Assembly (NCBI GenBank): GCA_009760855.2 | Contig: WPIO01000169.1 | Location: 1-64,000 of the forward strand | Origin: Cristatella mucedo | Lineage: Eukaryota > Bryozoa > Phylactolaemata > Cristatellidae | Direction: 5' to 3' | Length of the DNA: 64,000 bases | Shown: piece by piece, positions 53,575 through 63,434 of the stretch | Layout: every line of letters starts with the position of its first letter | Position numbering within the stretch: position 1 is the first letter of the stretch | The notes under the pieces: generated by a model | What the model saw: the letters and a program-made list of their open reading frames with translations, nothing else | Database searches by the model: none | What the model was told of the DNA's origin: nothing | Made by a program: the position numbers and the translations under genes

Positions 53575-54382
53575 ATAACACTCTTGATAAAGCACCCTCA
53601 GAGAACTGAATCTCTTTCTAGGCGCTTTACATTTGCTGCAAATGAAGCACGGTCGAATCGTGAGTAGAAATATCATGCTTGATAAACAGCATGAATAACA
53701 TGGTTAGAGGTGACATGCACGGGGTCAGCATGCAAGTGTGGCTAGTGGCAGCATGCAACAGTGTCAGAACGCTTAAGCGCATAAATAAATAATAACAATA
53801 ACGCTAAATATAATATATACGATGTATAATAAATGTACCGTTACTAGAAATGCATTATTATTATATTTATTATTATTAAGATCGCCGCCGAGCTCGCGCC
53901 GCACCTCGCTCCGCCGTCGCCGAGGTGCGGCGGAGGCTGCGCCAGCAGCGGTGCTCCGGTGCTCGAGTGGCAGCATGCAACAGTGTCAGAACGAGTGCGC
54001 GTGCGCCAGAAGCCTCGCCCAGCCGCCTGGATAGGCGGCTGGGCGCCATGCTGGCGCGCTCTCTCCACTCGAAGCCGCAAACAGCGGCTTTCGACGGTGC
54101 GCGTGAGGCAGAGGCAGCACGCGGCGCCGCCGGGAAGCGAACGGGTGCGAACGAACGTCTGCGTCGCGAAGCGAGCGCCGCCTAGCGGTCGCGTCCCTAG
54201 CCGCTAGGCGGCGCTCCGCGCGATCGCCGAGATCGCGCGGACTTTGCAGCGCGAGTGCGAATGCAAATTGGAGCTCTCTCGCCTGCGCGCGCGCGGCGGC
54301 GCTCGCTGCCGCGCCGCCGCCGACCGCGAGCGCTAACCTGCTCGAGCCAGACGTTCGTCGTCAGAATCTGATTGACTTCGTC
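50304..54382 (-). CDS. nicotinic acetylcholine receptor subunit, 3' three exons (5' end not found)
   Basis: Exons in transcription order: 54382-54338 (45 bp), 52785-52140 (646 bp), 51193-50304 (890 bp with stop TAG). They encode about 526 residues of a Cys-loop receptor. Loop-A WLPDVVLYNNADD, the Cys-loop CKIDVTYFPFDAQRC, loop-B GSWMYDG, M1 after IRRRVVYYLFNIICPCLWLA, M2 EKVTLGITVLLAFSVFMLLV, M3 TVTMSTTSFSIVVNIAVLQV, HHVGP, a long Ala/Gly/Arg-rich cytoplasmic loop, and M4 WIMFAAVLDRLFFCVFC near the C terminus. Glu before M2 (GEK) indicates a cation channel. Loop C reads YALFAEPYPD and lacks the YxCC pair, so it is a non-alpha-type subunit. It acts at the plasma membrane in a pentamer. Exons for the signal peptide and first ligand-binding strands should lie beyond 54382 on this strand and were not recognised. 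Confidence 0.88.
51371..51540. repeat. (CT)n array in a receptor intron
   Basis: Nearly pure CT with CG/GT interruptions. It lies in the intron 51194-52139, GA on the sense strand. Confidence 0.95.
51541..52139 (-). other. receptor intron between M2/M3 and M3 exons
   Basis: Contains an AT-rich stretch at 51600-51790. The translated frame of the upstream exon stays open past the donor but loses all receptor similarity. Donor CTAG|GTGAGA at 52139. Confidence 0.6.
52140..52785 (-). CDS. nAChR subunit central exon (ligand-binding domain, M1, M2)
   Basis: Acceptor TACCGCCGCAG|GAGTGG; donor CTAG|GTGAGA. 646 bp encode EWTDERLVWEPDRFNGQLSV through MPKTSEFLPLL, uninterrupted. Vertebrate genes split this stretch into several exons, so this subunit has lost or never had those introns. 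The two Cys-loop cysteines, RRR before M1, PCLWLAILSVMTF and GEK are all present. Confidence 0.92.
52905..53460 (+). mobile_element. LINE-A 3' end(s) in a receptor intron
   Basis: A short LINE-A tail (GCAAATGTAAAGTGCCCAGA) at 52908-52960 is followed from 52998 by a second, longer piece. That piece reads PSIVSSAFRNP, VQTSN, LPKPGTPSRLASEHRLT, then the 3' UTR and the tail at 53385-53460. Antisense to the receptor gene. Confidence 0.75.
53464..53571. repeat. (TA)n array at a LINE-A tail junction
   Basis: TATATA with GTATA/CAATA interruptions between two oppositely oriented LINE-A tails (53385-53460 on +, 53572-53790 on -). Confidence 0.9.
53572..53790 (-). mobile_element. LINE-A 3' UTR fragment
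   Basis: Reads AGTAATAACACTCTTGATAA, GCACCCTCAGAGAACTGAAT, CTTTCTAGGCGCTTTACATT, TGACATGCACGGGGTCAGCA: the LINE-A 3' UTR on the minus strand. Ends before the coding part. Confidence 0.8.
53897..53932. repeat. perfect 12-bp inverted repeat, 12-bp loop
   Basis: CGCCGCACCTCG (53897-53908) and CGAGGTGCGGCG (53921-53932). Confidence 0.9.
54016..54045. repeat. perfect 13-bp inverted repeat, 4-bp loop
   Basis: CGCCCAGCCGCCT-GGAT-AGGCGGCTGGGCG. Confidence 0.9.
54173..54216. repeat. perfect 16-bp inverted repeat, 12-bp loop
   Basis: GAGCGCCGCCTAGCGG (54173-54188) and CCGCTAGGCGGCGCTC (54201-54216). Directly followed by a second hairpin CCGCGCGATC-GCCGA-GATCGCGCGG (54216-54240). Confidence 0.9.
54293..54320. 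repeat. perfect 10-bp inverted repeat, 8-bp loop
   Basis: GCGGCGGCGC-TCGCTGCC-GCGCCGCCGC, ending 18 bp from the exon border at 54338. In the intron just past the donor of the 45-bp exon. Confidence 0.85.
54338..54382 (-). CDS. nAChR subunit 45-bp exon
   Basis: Acceptor CGTCTCTTTCGCAG|GACGAA, donor GAGCAG|GTTAGC. Encodes DEVNQILTTNVWLEQ, which joins in phase 0 to EWTDERLVWEP of the next exon. A 45-bp exon at exactly this position is a hallmark of nicotinic receptor genes (vertebrate exon 3). Confidence 0.92.
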
Positions 54383-54468
54383 CTGCGAAAGAGACGGCGG
54401 CGCGCGTAAGTCCAAGCCGCTGCTACTGGCTTCGCCGCCGACAGGCTGCTCCGATCGGCGACGCTTCC

Positions 54469-54512
54469 GGTCGCTGGCCGAGATCTCGTCTAGCAGATCT
54501 CGGCCAGCGACC
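54469..54512. repeat. perfect 18-bp inverted repeat, 8-bp loop
   Basis: GGTCGCTGGCCGAGATCT (54469-54486), loop CGTCTAGC, exact reverse complement at 54495-54512. Located 87 bp upstream (in sense) of the 45-bp exon. Confidence 0.95.
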
Positions 54513-54794
54513 AGAAAACAATGAGTCCGCCGCTCATAGTAAGCCGACTTCGCTTCGAATTGCGAGGGCTGCGCCAGCGATAAAACGCCTTCACACCAGC
54601 TCTTGGCGCCAGAGCGCGCCGCTGCGGCCAAGCGCGACTCGTCTTCGGGCCGCAGAGGCGCGGAGGCAGCGCTCGGCGGCGGCGGCGGCGGCGGCGCCTA
54701 GCTGGAAGCCGGTCGCCGACGCGACTTCCGTAAGCGCTTCGGTTCGCCGTCATCCACAAGTCGCATCCAAGTAAATCTGACGACGGCAACATAG
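54513..54794. other. CpG-rich receptor intron or 5' region
   Basis: Contains (CGG)n at about 54676-54697. No upstream receptor exon recognised. Confidence 0.35.
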
Positions 54795-57240
54795 CAATTG
54801 CATATCGTCCTAAGGGAACTAAATCTCTTCCTCTAAGCCGGATATTCGTTGGGAAGGAAGCACTTCAACTGATCAGGGATGACGTGCCAAATGTAAGCAC
54901 CCGTGATAAGCACGAAAAGGGTAATTCTAGGACTTGGCGAACGCCACAACCGGTGTTCTTTGAAATGCCGCAAAGTCGAGAGATGTCGTTACGTCAGTTT
55001 GGAACAAATTCCTGGCTTTAGCAGCAAACTGAAACGGAGCCGGCGCCAGTTAAACCAGCCAGATTACGGGCTAATAATAATTGTTCGCCAGAATGCAATT
55101 ATAGGGTACTCAATGGCCAAGGCGGTATTAAAGCCCGCGCCCTGAGATAGGCTGGAGTTGTTATTCCTGACTCGGCGCTGGCATTAGAGCTGATCTGAGC
55201 TGTAGACCACAGGGTCATCGGGAGACGCCGCCGCCGCTGCCGCAGCTGAACGCCTGCACCATCCGCTGCTGCCACATTGGCGTGTCTACGTTCTGGATGC
55301 AGACTTTTTATGCTGACGTGTGAGCGCTCTTCGTCGCCAACGCGATCCTGATACTGTCAGCATACCTGCGTGCATTGGTACAGCACCCATAAGTAGCTAT
55401 CCGCACTACAAGGTCCAGGCGCCGCCGGTATAGCCTCGCGTCGGCTGACGCCAGCACCGTTACGAGCGCTGCGTTTTCGGCCGAGTTCTGACCTGCCGTA
55501 AAAAACCACAATAACGGTGCAATTATTGAAGCAATACGAACTGAATGCACTGACTGTCTTCCCCACACGATCTGCACCAATTAGGGGCTTAGATCTAAGC
55601 GAGCCGAGTCAGAGGAGCCGGCTCTACGACGCCCAGCCTGATGAGACAGTAGTTCCGATTGGTTGGCCGGAGTCAGCGAATGAGGAGACCAAAAAGTGAG
55701 TGACAAAGCATTGAAGTTGATACACTACTTGATGTGGGGCGAGAGCAAGTAGTCGGCAAGAAGTCTTGCAGTGTGACAGTTAGGACGATCATGACAGACA
55801 GGCCTTGCTGCACAGTTTTGCACTGACAGTGAGCGTCTTGTGGCGAAGACTGGAGTAACATGTGCCAGCACCGAGTTACAAAAGTCGCTGGGATTTCCAA
55901 CTGCACAGATCAGCGTAGCTGTGGTAGTCTTATCTAAGCAGTCTCCAATTTTTTTATATGACGAGCAGTTTAAAGTAAGCGGACACTCGACTATCCAGCC
56001 GATCCCGGTAATTTAGGCTTTTACCCTTGACAGACGACAGTCAGATTCCGTGCGAACATCACAGGAGATGTACTATTTGAGCCAAGCGGTAGCCAGTAGG
56101 CTGTAAAATTTCCAAGCAGCACTAGGCTCACGCACAATTAGTGAGATTGAACATTTCATTCGTCATTCAGTTTGTGAGAACAGTCGTCTGGCATCCAAGT
56201 GTGAATGGCAGCAGTAATTTCTGCAAAGGAGTTAAGAGCGCCCGACCTTCTAGAGGGCAGGGAGGGATTAAATCACAGGTGCGTCACAGGCATAAAAGTG
56301 AAAGCCAACGTTGTAGGTAGCTTGGTGATTACACATCAGCCAGTCAGAGTATAAAAAGAAGGCTGACCAAGCACATGGCCCTGCCTTACTATGTACGTTT
56401 GAGGCTCATCGGACGTCTGCAGCCGGTCGACATCAAAGGTCTGGAGTCTCACACTGATATACGACATAAATAATATTAAAACTAGTAGCTGATTTAACAG
56501 GCTCATTTTTGTAGCGGCAGAAGAGACTTAACGGTTATCGCCGAAGCTTGTAGTTACCAATAAAGAATCACACCCTGCAGGATTCGAAACAGTGACCTTG
56601 GTCGGGAAGAGCGAGCACCTTACCTCCTGAGCGATCAGGGCCCACAACCAGCCATTGAAGTGCAGTACCAGTGATGCCCAACTGAGATTAGAAGCGCCCA
56701 AGAAGGGCTTGGTGATCAATAGTTTCAAACACTGCCGAAGAATCAAGCAAACCAGGGAGAGAGACTATACCTAATTCTGCATTCCTGAGACGGTCGTTGT
56801 GCTCGCAGTAATGCTGACTTTGTGGAGTGATTACCTCTAAAGCCTGAGTGGAACTAGCTAGATTTTTTTTAAGTTTTAATATTCAAGTTTAGCTGGTCTG
56901 CTGAGTTCTCTTGGTCTAGGGTTGACTTTCTAGTGAGCAGCTAAAAGCAGCCTTTGAGAAGAGTGCACAGACAAAATCTGAGGCTGTGGACATATAATTA
57001 TTATCATATCTATGCCGAGAATCAGCTAATCGAGTCAATTCGGTATCAGAACAATAGGCACGGAGTCCGTAGGACAAGGAGTTCCCTTATAATGAGAGTC
57101 AAACTTCGAGACGAGATCAGCAGTAGCAGCCTCGAAGGTGGACATTGAGGTACTGAAATGAACGGATGGTGGTTGAGTCCAGTAGGGGATTTCTTACCTT
57201 GGGGATAGACTCACAGGTCTTATTTATCTTGTTGACAAAG
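54795..57240 (-). pseudogene. old LINE-A copy with two internal insertions
   Basis: Degenerate LINE-A can be followed on the minus strand from the tail (54795) through the C terminus (GAGATGTCGTTACGTCAGTT), resuming at about 55536 (GAACTGAATGCACTG). It continues through 55690-56080 (CTCATGACAGACAGGCC-like block), the RT (56640-56860) and the pre-RT region to about 57240. An unknown 500-bp segment (about 55035-55535) and a SINE-B (56493-56650) interrupt it. Confidence 0.65.
56493..56650 (-). mobile_element. SINE-B copy inside LINE-A
   Basis: On the minus strand: CCTGATCGCTCAGGAGGTAA, GGTGCTCGCTCTTCCCGACC, B-box GTTTCGAATCCTGCAGGG, TTCTTTATTG, CGGCGATAACCGTTAAGTCT, TTCTGCCGCTACAAAAATGA, GCCTGTTAA. 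Confidence 0.8.
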
Positions 57241-57860
57241 ATGAGTGAAACGTAAAGCCTCTTCTGGGTGCGCAGCAATGCTCGCTAGGGAAGGTCCTAA
57301 CCTGGGAGTGGTTAATTGATGGCTTCTGGCCGACAGCAGAACTTTTGGAATGTGCACCTTGTGACTCGAGCTACGCTCTTTAGAAGCAGGACGTGGCCTC
57401 TGACCTCGGACGAATTGGTGAGGGGCTGGCCTGCAACAATCATCGCACGCCAGTCGATGGAGGGTCATTCCTCAACTTTGGTATTCGCTCTCAGTCTTGC
57501 TCTTGGTAGACCTGGCAGCTAGTTTAGCAATAAATAAATAAATTTAAACTGTAGAAAACAATGGACGAAGACGCACGACGTGCTTACAGGGAATAGCGAG
57601 CTAGCGACCCAGAGCCAGGGCGTCAATGTCGCGCTGTGGCATTCCACCAGACGGGGACCTGTCGCACAGAGGAATGATTAAAAGTGACAATGAAGATATT
57701 ATTTTTTGACAGCATTACTGGCTGGGTCGTAGGAACTCGCAATTCAGGAATGTCTTCTGGCACCCAAAGAAACACAAACTGCAGATAGGGTGAGGTGTGC
57801 ACGTGTTCATATGCACGAAATCCAGTGACAATAAGAGTTACCAGCATGCAGTCGGTGAAG
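57241..57860. other. no recognised gene
   Basis: Short open frames only. The 5' part may be further decayed LINE-A. Confidence 0.3.
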
Positions 57861-58136
57861 ATTAATAATAATGATGCACTTGATAAAGCGCCCTCAGAGA
57901 ACTCAATCTCTTTCTAGGTGCTTTACATTTCCTGCAAAGGGAAACGCGATTGAATGGTGAGTAATATCATGCTTGATAAACAACATGAATAACATGGTTA
58001 GGGCTGACATGCACAGGGTCAGCATGCAAGTGTGGTTAGTGGCAGCAGGCACAGTGTTGGCACGCATAAGCCCACGAAGGACGAATCACAGGGACCCACC
58101 TAATGCTGTCTTAAATAGGTGTGTTTTTATAAGTAT

Positions 58137-58272
58137 GCCGAGCTGGGTTAGTCCAGCGGTTAAGGTGCTCTCCCCGACCAAGGTCTGGCTGAGGTCGTGG
58201 GCTCGAGCCCTGAGGCATATGTGAAGCGCCTGAATAGAGATTTAGTTCTCTTGGTGCGCTATACAGATGAAT

Positions 58273-58303
<31 letters not shown>
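58137..58303 (+). mobile_element. SINE-A copy with (TA)n tail, nested in LINE-A
   Basis: The most regular SINE-A: GCCGAGCTGGGTTAGTCCAG, CGGTTAAGGTGCTCTCCCCG, ACCAAGGTCTGGCTGAGGTC, B-box GGGCTCGAGCCC, GTGAAGCGCCTGAATAGAGA, TTCTCTTGGTGCGCTATACA, GATGAATTATATACATATA and a TA run. Flanked by TATAAG on both sides, a possible target duplication. Confidence 0.9.
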
Positions 58304-58304
<1 letters not shown>

Positions 58305-59514
58305 AGTTATTTTTAAATGTAGTCAAGTCAGGGGATGTCGTGAAGCAAGTCGGGAGTGAGTTCCAGGCTTTGGGAGCAAACGAACTAAATGCACGGTCTC
58401 CAAAGGATTTGAGGTTTGTACGAGGTATTGATAAACTGATGGATTCCGAAAGCAGATGGTACGATGCTTGGCCTGGTGGGGGAGTAGATCTGAGACATAG
58501 GCTAGAGCCAAAGAATGGAGGGACCTAAAAGTGAGCGACAAAACCTTTAATTTGATCCGTTGCTTGACTGGGAGCTAGTGCAGGTCGGCGAGAAGTGGTG
58601 TGCTGTGGCAACTGCGACGCTCACGACAGACAAGCCTAGTTGCGGACTTTTGCACCAGGTGCAATCGCCTGATTGCACATGCCGGTAGGCCAGCAAGCAA
58701 TGAGTTACAGAAGTCAAGCCGAGATGTCACAAATGCATGGACTAACTTAGACGTGGTATTCCTATTTAAACAAGCCCGAATTTTAGCAATGTTGTGTATC
58801 TGAAAGTAGGCAGATTTGACTGTGGAGCTGATGTGGTCGTATAACGAGAGGTCACTTTGGAACATGACACCTAGATTTCGTGCAGATTCAACAGGAGATG
58901 TGCTGGCAGAACCACTTTTGAGCGTCAGCCTTTCCAATTTCTGAATCACACTGGGTTTGCCCATAACTAGTAATTTAGTTTCGTCATCGTTTAAGAAAAT
59001 TTGCTGCCATCCATGTGCGGATGTTATCAATACGTGCAGCAAGTGAGTTGAGAGAATTTGAGGTGCTCGAAGGCTGGGAGGGATCAAAGCAAAGCTACAA
59101 CTGAGTGTCATCCGCATAGAAGTGAAAGCCTAGATTGTGCTTGGCAATCACATCAGCAAGAGGGAGAGTATAAACCGTGAAAAGAATCGGACCTAGCACG
59201 GAGCCCTGAGGTACCCCATATTTCATGGATACCTAGGATGCTCTTTATCCATTCACGTCAATACTCTGGAGTATCCCACTGAGATAGGACCTTAACCATT
59301 GCTGAGCAGTGCCAGTGATGCCCCGGCGAGATGAGAGGCGCTCTAGAAGAACTTGGTGATCGATAGCATCAAAAGCTGCCGAAAGATCGAGCAAAACAAG
59401 CAGAGACACTACTCATGTCTGCATTCCTAAGTAGGTCGTTTTACACCCTAAGCAATGCTGATTCTGTGGAGTGATTAGCTCTAAAGCCAGACTGTAACTT
59501 ACTAGCAAGGTTTG

Positions 59515-59968
59515 AAGTTGGCTCCTTCGTACCTAGCTGAACTGCTGCATCAGTTTCAGCCTGTTCGCGCCCTCAGGTCCTGTGTGGACAATAAATTAGC
59601 TGTCCCATTCCTCCGCTTAAAGACAGTTGGCGACAGAAGCTTCAGCTCTGCAGGTCCTAGACTGTGGAACTCGCTTCCACAATTCTTACGCAACGACATC
59701 TACTCTCCAACTGCCGACTATGGCACATCTTTTTCAGCGGTCCTGAACTGCTACTTCCATGCTACTCACTACCTCAACTGCTCTCCTAACTCTGCTATGC
59801 TTCCCACTTTCTCTTTGTTGCGTGAGACGAAGTCTGTTGGGTACCGAATGCGTACCGAAAGCCGCTTAGGCTGTGAGTGCGCTATACAAAACTCTCCTGC
59901 GTAACACCCACATGGTCTTTATGACTTTGTGGAGCTACTGAAGGAGATACATTACATTACATTACAAG
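59515..59968 (+). mobile_element. LINE-B 3' copy inserted into LINE-A
   Basis: Reads LAPSYLAELLHQFQPVRALR, SCVDNKLAVPFLRLKTVGDR, LWNSLPQFLRND, SLLRETKSVGYRMRTESRL and the full tail to GGAGATACATTACATTACAT. The host LINE-A is interrupted between AGCAAGGTTTGA and TTTCAATATATGAG. AAGTT flanks both sides, consistent with a 5-bp target duplication. Confidence 0.85.
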
Positions 59969-60480
59969 TTTCAATATATGAGTTCAGCTGGTCCGCCACG
60001 ACCCGTTCTAGTGTCTTTGATAGGAACGGTAGAAGGGAGACTGGGCGGTAGTTGCTCAAGTTCTCTTGGTCTAGTGTCGCTTTCTTGAGTGAGAAGTGGC
60101 CTGACTACAGCTTTTTTCGAAAGGTGCTGGGACATGAGCTGAGGCTAATGACATATTAATGATGTTAGTTATGCATGGCAGCAGCCTATCAATGCAACGT
60201 AGGAGCAGGACAGTGATAATATGGTCCAAAGGACGTGTTGTCTTCTTTGATTGGGATATGAACTCCAGGAAGAGATCACTAGCGACCTGCTTAAATGTAG
60301 ACATTGAGGTGCAGCCAATAATCGGGGGACAGTATTCTGGTGGGGGTGTTGTCATTGCAGGGATGGACTCCCTGATCTTGTCTATCTTCTGGACAAAGAA
60401 TGGAGAGAAGCGATCGGCTAGATCATCACAAGGATCATCAGATAAGGAGCTAATCAGGGAGCAGTTGAGGATATAGTTGA

Positions 60481-60880
60481 TCTCGACATCAGCATTTTTC
60501 GATTGAAAATGTGACGCGTGTTACTAATGGGGGAATGCGTAGGAGCCACGCGAGAAGACAGTGAATCAGCCGATATACGAAACTCGGCCTCCAACGGGTC
60601 AGTTGGATCATCGAAATTAATTTTAAAGCCACTCGGCGTGAGGTAGGGTCGATTTTCAGCACACGGAATCGAAACGACAACTGACGAATCGTTAAAATAG
60701 CTTTGGATAATAGCTTTGGAAAGTAGAATTGGATGATGAACAAGGTTCGGAATGTTCTGGGTTAGGCAGAGCTGGGTGTCATTGGCATTGAACTGAAACA
60801 CCTGATCGTCTTTGGCTATCACATCGCCCAGAGGGAGAGTATAGATAGTGAAAAGAAGGGGCCCACAGGATACCCTCATG
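60481..60880 (-). pseudogene. LINE RT fragment joined to unknown sequence
   Basis: 60760-60880 (minus) reads CGPLLFTIYTLPLGDVIAKD and VFQFNANDTQLCLTQ, an RT block with YADD changed. The following 60490-60750 (SYFNDSSVVVSIPCAENRPY and onward) is open but not recognised. Confidence 0.6.
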
Positions 60881-60980
60881 ATCGTGCTTCCTTTGCAGCA
60901 AATGTAAAGTGCCTAAAAAGAGATTGAGTTCTCTGAGTGCGCTTTATCAAATGTATTGGTATTATTATTATTATTATCTG
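60881..60980 (+). mobile_element. LINE-A 3' tail
   Basis: CAGCAAATGTAAAGTGCCTA, AAAAGAGATTGAGTTCTCTG, AGTGCGCTTTATCAAATGTA and (ATT)n. Confidence 0.85.
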
Positions 60981-61059
60981 GGGTAGTATTTTTAATGCGT
61001 GTGCTGAAGATCGCCGTGTTCAGATGGAACTTTAGCGGTTGCCAGGGACATGTTTACAG

Positions 61060-61520
61060 CTTGTGCTACGGTTAGAAGCAATAGGTCTTGCACCTCATAA
61101 GGAGAACCGTTGGCTTCCTTGTTTCCGACTGAGGCACATTCTTTCCAGCCGTCCTGAGCTGCCACTTCCACGCTACCCGCTTCCTCGACTGCCCTCCTGA
61201 CTCAGCTATGCTTCTCACATTTGCTTTCTTGCGTGAAACGACGTCTGTCGACTGTTGTATGAGCACATGAAGCCGCTTAGGCTTTATAATATAATAATAT
61301 AATTCATTTGTATAGCGCCCCAAGAGAACTAAATCTCTATTCAGGCGCTTCACATGTGCCTCAGGGCTCGAGCCCACGACCTCAGCCAGACCTTGGTCGG
61401 GGCGAGCACCTTAACCGCTGGACCAACCCAGCTCGGCTTTGAGTGAGCTAAACTCTCCTGCGTAATACCCACTTAGTCATTATAGCTTCGTGGAGTTACA
61501 GACAGAGAGCTAAATTACAC
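61060..61520 (+). pseudogene. LINE-B 3' end with nested SINE-A
   Basis: Degenerate LINE-B C terminus (CACATTCTTTCCAGCCGTCC, CACTTCCACGCTACCCGCTT, TTGCGTGAAACGACGTCTGT), interrupted at 61286-61437 by a SINE-A on the minus strand. It resumes GAGTGAGCTAAACTCTCCTG...TCGTGGAGTTACAGACAG. Confidence 0.75.
61286..61437 (-). mobile_element. SINE-A copy nested in LINE-B
   Basis: On the minus strand GCCGAGCTGGGTTGGTCCAG, CGGTTAAGGTGCTCGCCCCG, B-box GGGCTCGAGCCC, CATGTGAAGCGCCTGAATAG, TTCTCTTGGGGCGCTATACA, AATGAATTATATTATT. GGCTTT occurs on both sides as a short duplication. Confidence 0.88.
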
Positions 61521-61544
61521 CGTATGCATATTATCTGCAGAGAT

Positions 61545-62260
61545 GGTGTTCTTTTTATGTGGGCAGACGGGTTTAGGGACGAGTTTAGTAGATACATCAA
61601 TGAAAGGGACGAGATTACGAGAGCAGGGAAATAGTGGGGCTGTAGTCCCGCCTGTATGGCAGTAGAGGGAGGAAGTTGCTAATCCATTCTGCCTTACTTA
61701 AGAAGAATCTTAAGGAAAAACGCTCTGCTAGGTCACCGTTTGGATCATTGGGGCAGTATGCTTGCTTAAAAGCGATCAAAATTGTCGCTAGTGAACATTG
61801 AAATTTTTGGCTCTTCATCTGGTCTATTATTTATCTAAAATAATTTAAACTTAGCCTTAGCGCAAATGGATTGATACGACCGAGCAATGTTCTTGAAATG
61901 CCAAGCGTTCGAAAATGAGTCCCAAATGGTTTGCCTGCCATCTCAGTTTGTGCGTTTAGTGTTCTTCGCTCTTTTTACATCAACAGCAAACCAAAGGGCG
62001 TCTCGGCGAGAACGAACCTGTCGCTTGATCAGATGTCCAAACTCTTTAAGGACTATAGCCGAAGCCGAAGAGAACCATTGAGTCAAGGATGGAGGGTCGT
62101 AGGAAAGTCGAGTAGAAGGGCAGGTGATTCAAACCTGATGCGGACATCCCCAATGTCAAGAGAATTCAGGCTTCTTGATTCGCAAGTAATTTGGATATAG
62201 AAAGAGAAACACTTTCCAGGGAGAAGAAAATCATCATGCGATCAGAAGTGCCGAAAGAGG
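61545..62260 (-). pseudogene. LINE 5' region remnant (between endonuclease and RT)
   Basis: A minus-strand frame at 61615-61818 reads KAEWISNFLP near its end and YCPNDPNGDLAERFSLRF (compare the RFF-QKIDKIRES junction of LINE-A). The upstream part resembles L2 inter-domain sequence but is broken. Low-certainty assignment. Confidence 0.45.
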
Positions 62261-62369
62261 TGACGATAGGAGTCAATAGCGTACAATCCAGGGAGAAAGA
62301 GACCCCGAACGGAAAAGCTTTTTATACGTATAAGGAGCTTGAACGTATGCACGGTAGGCAGAAGAACTC

Positions 62370-62512
62370 AGATAGTTGGACGGTTGCTCTTCACGACCGA
62401 GGTACCGAGGTCGTGGGTTCAAATCCTGCTGTGGGCGATCCTTTGTTGCCACCTCAAGCGGTGGTGATAGCCTTTAAAGCTCTTCTATCACTATAAAAAA
62501 GAGACTGTTAAT
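62370..62512 (+). mobile_element. SINE-B copy
   Basis: AGATAGTTGGACGGTTGCTC, GAGGTCGTGGGTTCAAATCC (B-box GGTTCAAATCC), GCTGTGGGCGATCCTTTGTT, CCACCTCAAGCGGTGGTGAT, CTTCTATCACTATAAAAAAG, AGACTGTTAA. Confidence 0.8.
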
Positions 62513-63430
62513 TAGGCTAGTGTAGTGAAAGCGTGTTGGAACACATCGGGTCGAATATGTTCTCAAAGTGGATATTAAAAACACTTAGAATGAAAAGTGG
62601 ACGAATCCCAGTGCAAAGAACGGAGAGCAAGGGTCAGAAAGGTCAGCAACGAAGCAGACAGCGCGGCTGTTCGCGACTAGTCGTCACTTCGGCCACACAC
62701 ATGGGACAACGTTTGCGTGCACGCCACAGTGGATGCTTGGGTATTTTAAAGATGGACCGAGTTAGATTTATGTCTCGCTCAGAGAGGCCGCTACTAAAGA
62801 TGGGTGAATGATTTACCTTAGACTTATCTCGGCCATATGTAAAGCGAAGTAAATATCGACTACTTCGAAAGCCTCAAAGGCGTAGCAGCAGCTATTTGTG
62901 CAGAGTGGCAGCCAAAGCCGGGAATTTATTCCGCGGGCTTTTAGGTGACCGGAAGTCTCAAGTTGTTGAACAGCTCTTTTTTCTACGGGCGTCACACCTA
63001 ATTTTTATAATGTGGCTCCCAGAGTTGAGCGAGCGAGTGCGTAAGCGGTTCTCGTAACTAGGGGTAATTAATTAGTGGCACTAACTAAAAGCAATTAATA
63101 ATTAGCAGCTGCTATTCTGTTGACGGCCTGCGGTCTTTCGGAGGCAGCTTCTTTACATCGGCCACACAAACGACGTGGAAAGGCTAATTAGAGTGACGAG
63201 GGCTACGCACAGTTGCATGTGACTGCGTTAATAATAAACTGTCGGACGACAAAACCGTGGCCTCGGGGCGTTGAGTATGTACATGTGTTCGCATGCGAGC
63301 GCGCGTTCGCTTGTGGGCGTGCGTGCGTTCGCGTCCGACTCTTGTCAACGTTATTCGAAGCAATGAAGAGCAAACGGGCATTTGGCATCTCGCTACCTGT
63401 AGCGCGTGCAAAGAGCCTTACCGGCTTCGG
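62513..63430. other. no recognised gene
   Basis: Ordinary composition to about 63180, then CpG-rich with GCGTGCGTTCGC repeats. Short open frames without family resemblance. Confidence 0.3.
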
Positions 63431-63434
63431 GGCG

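Larger units (their letters stand above)
57864..60480 (-). pseudogene. LINE-A copy with nested SINE-A and LINE-B
   Basis: Minus strand, tail at 57864 (AATAATAATGATGCACTTGA). C-terminal region at 58310-58700. Middle blocks LLVMGKPSVIQKLERLTLKS, SARNLGVMFQSDLSLYDHIS, LVHAFVTSRLDFCNSLLAGL. The RT catalytic block reads HFYADDTQL (kept, unlike the copy at 44585-46540) but a stop follows it. RT N-terminal part at 59970-60480. SINE-A at 58137-58303 and LINE-B at 59515-59968 are nested within it. Confidence 0.8.
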
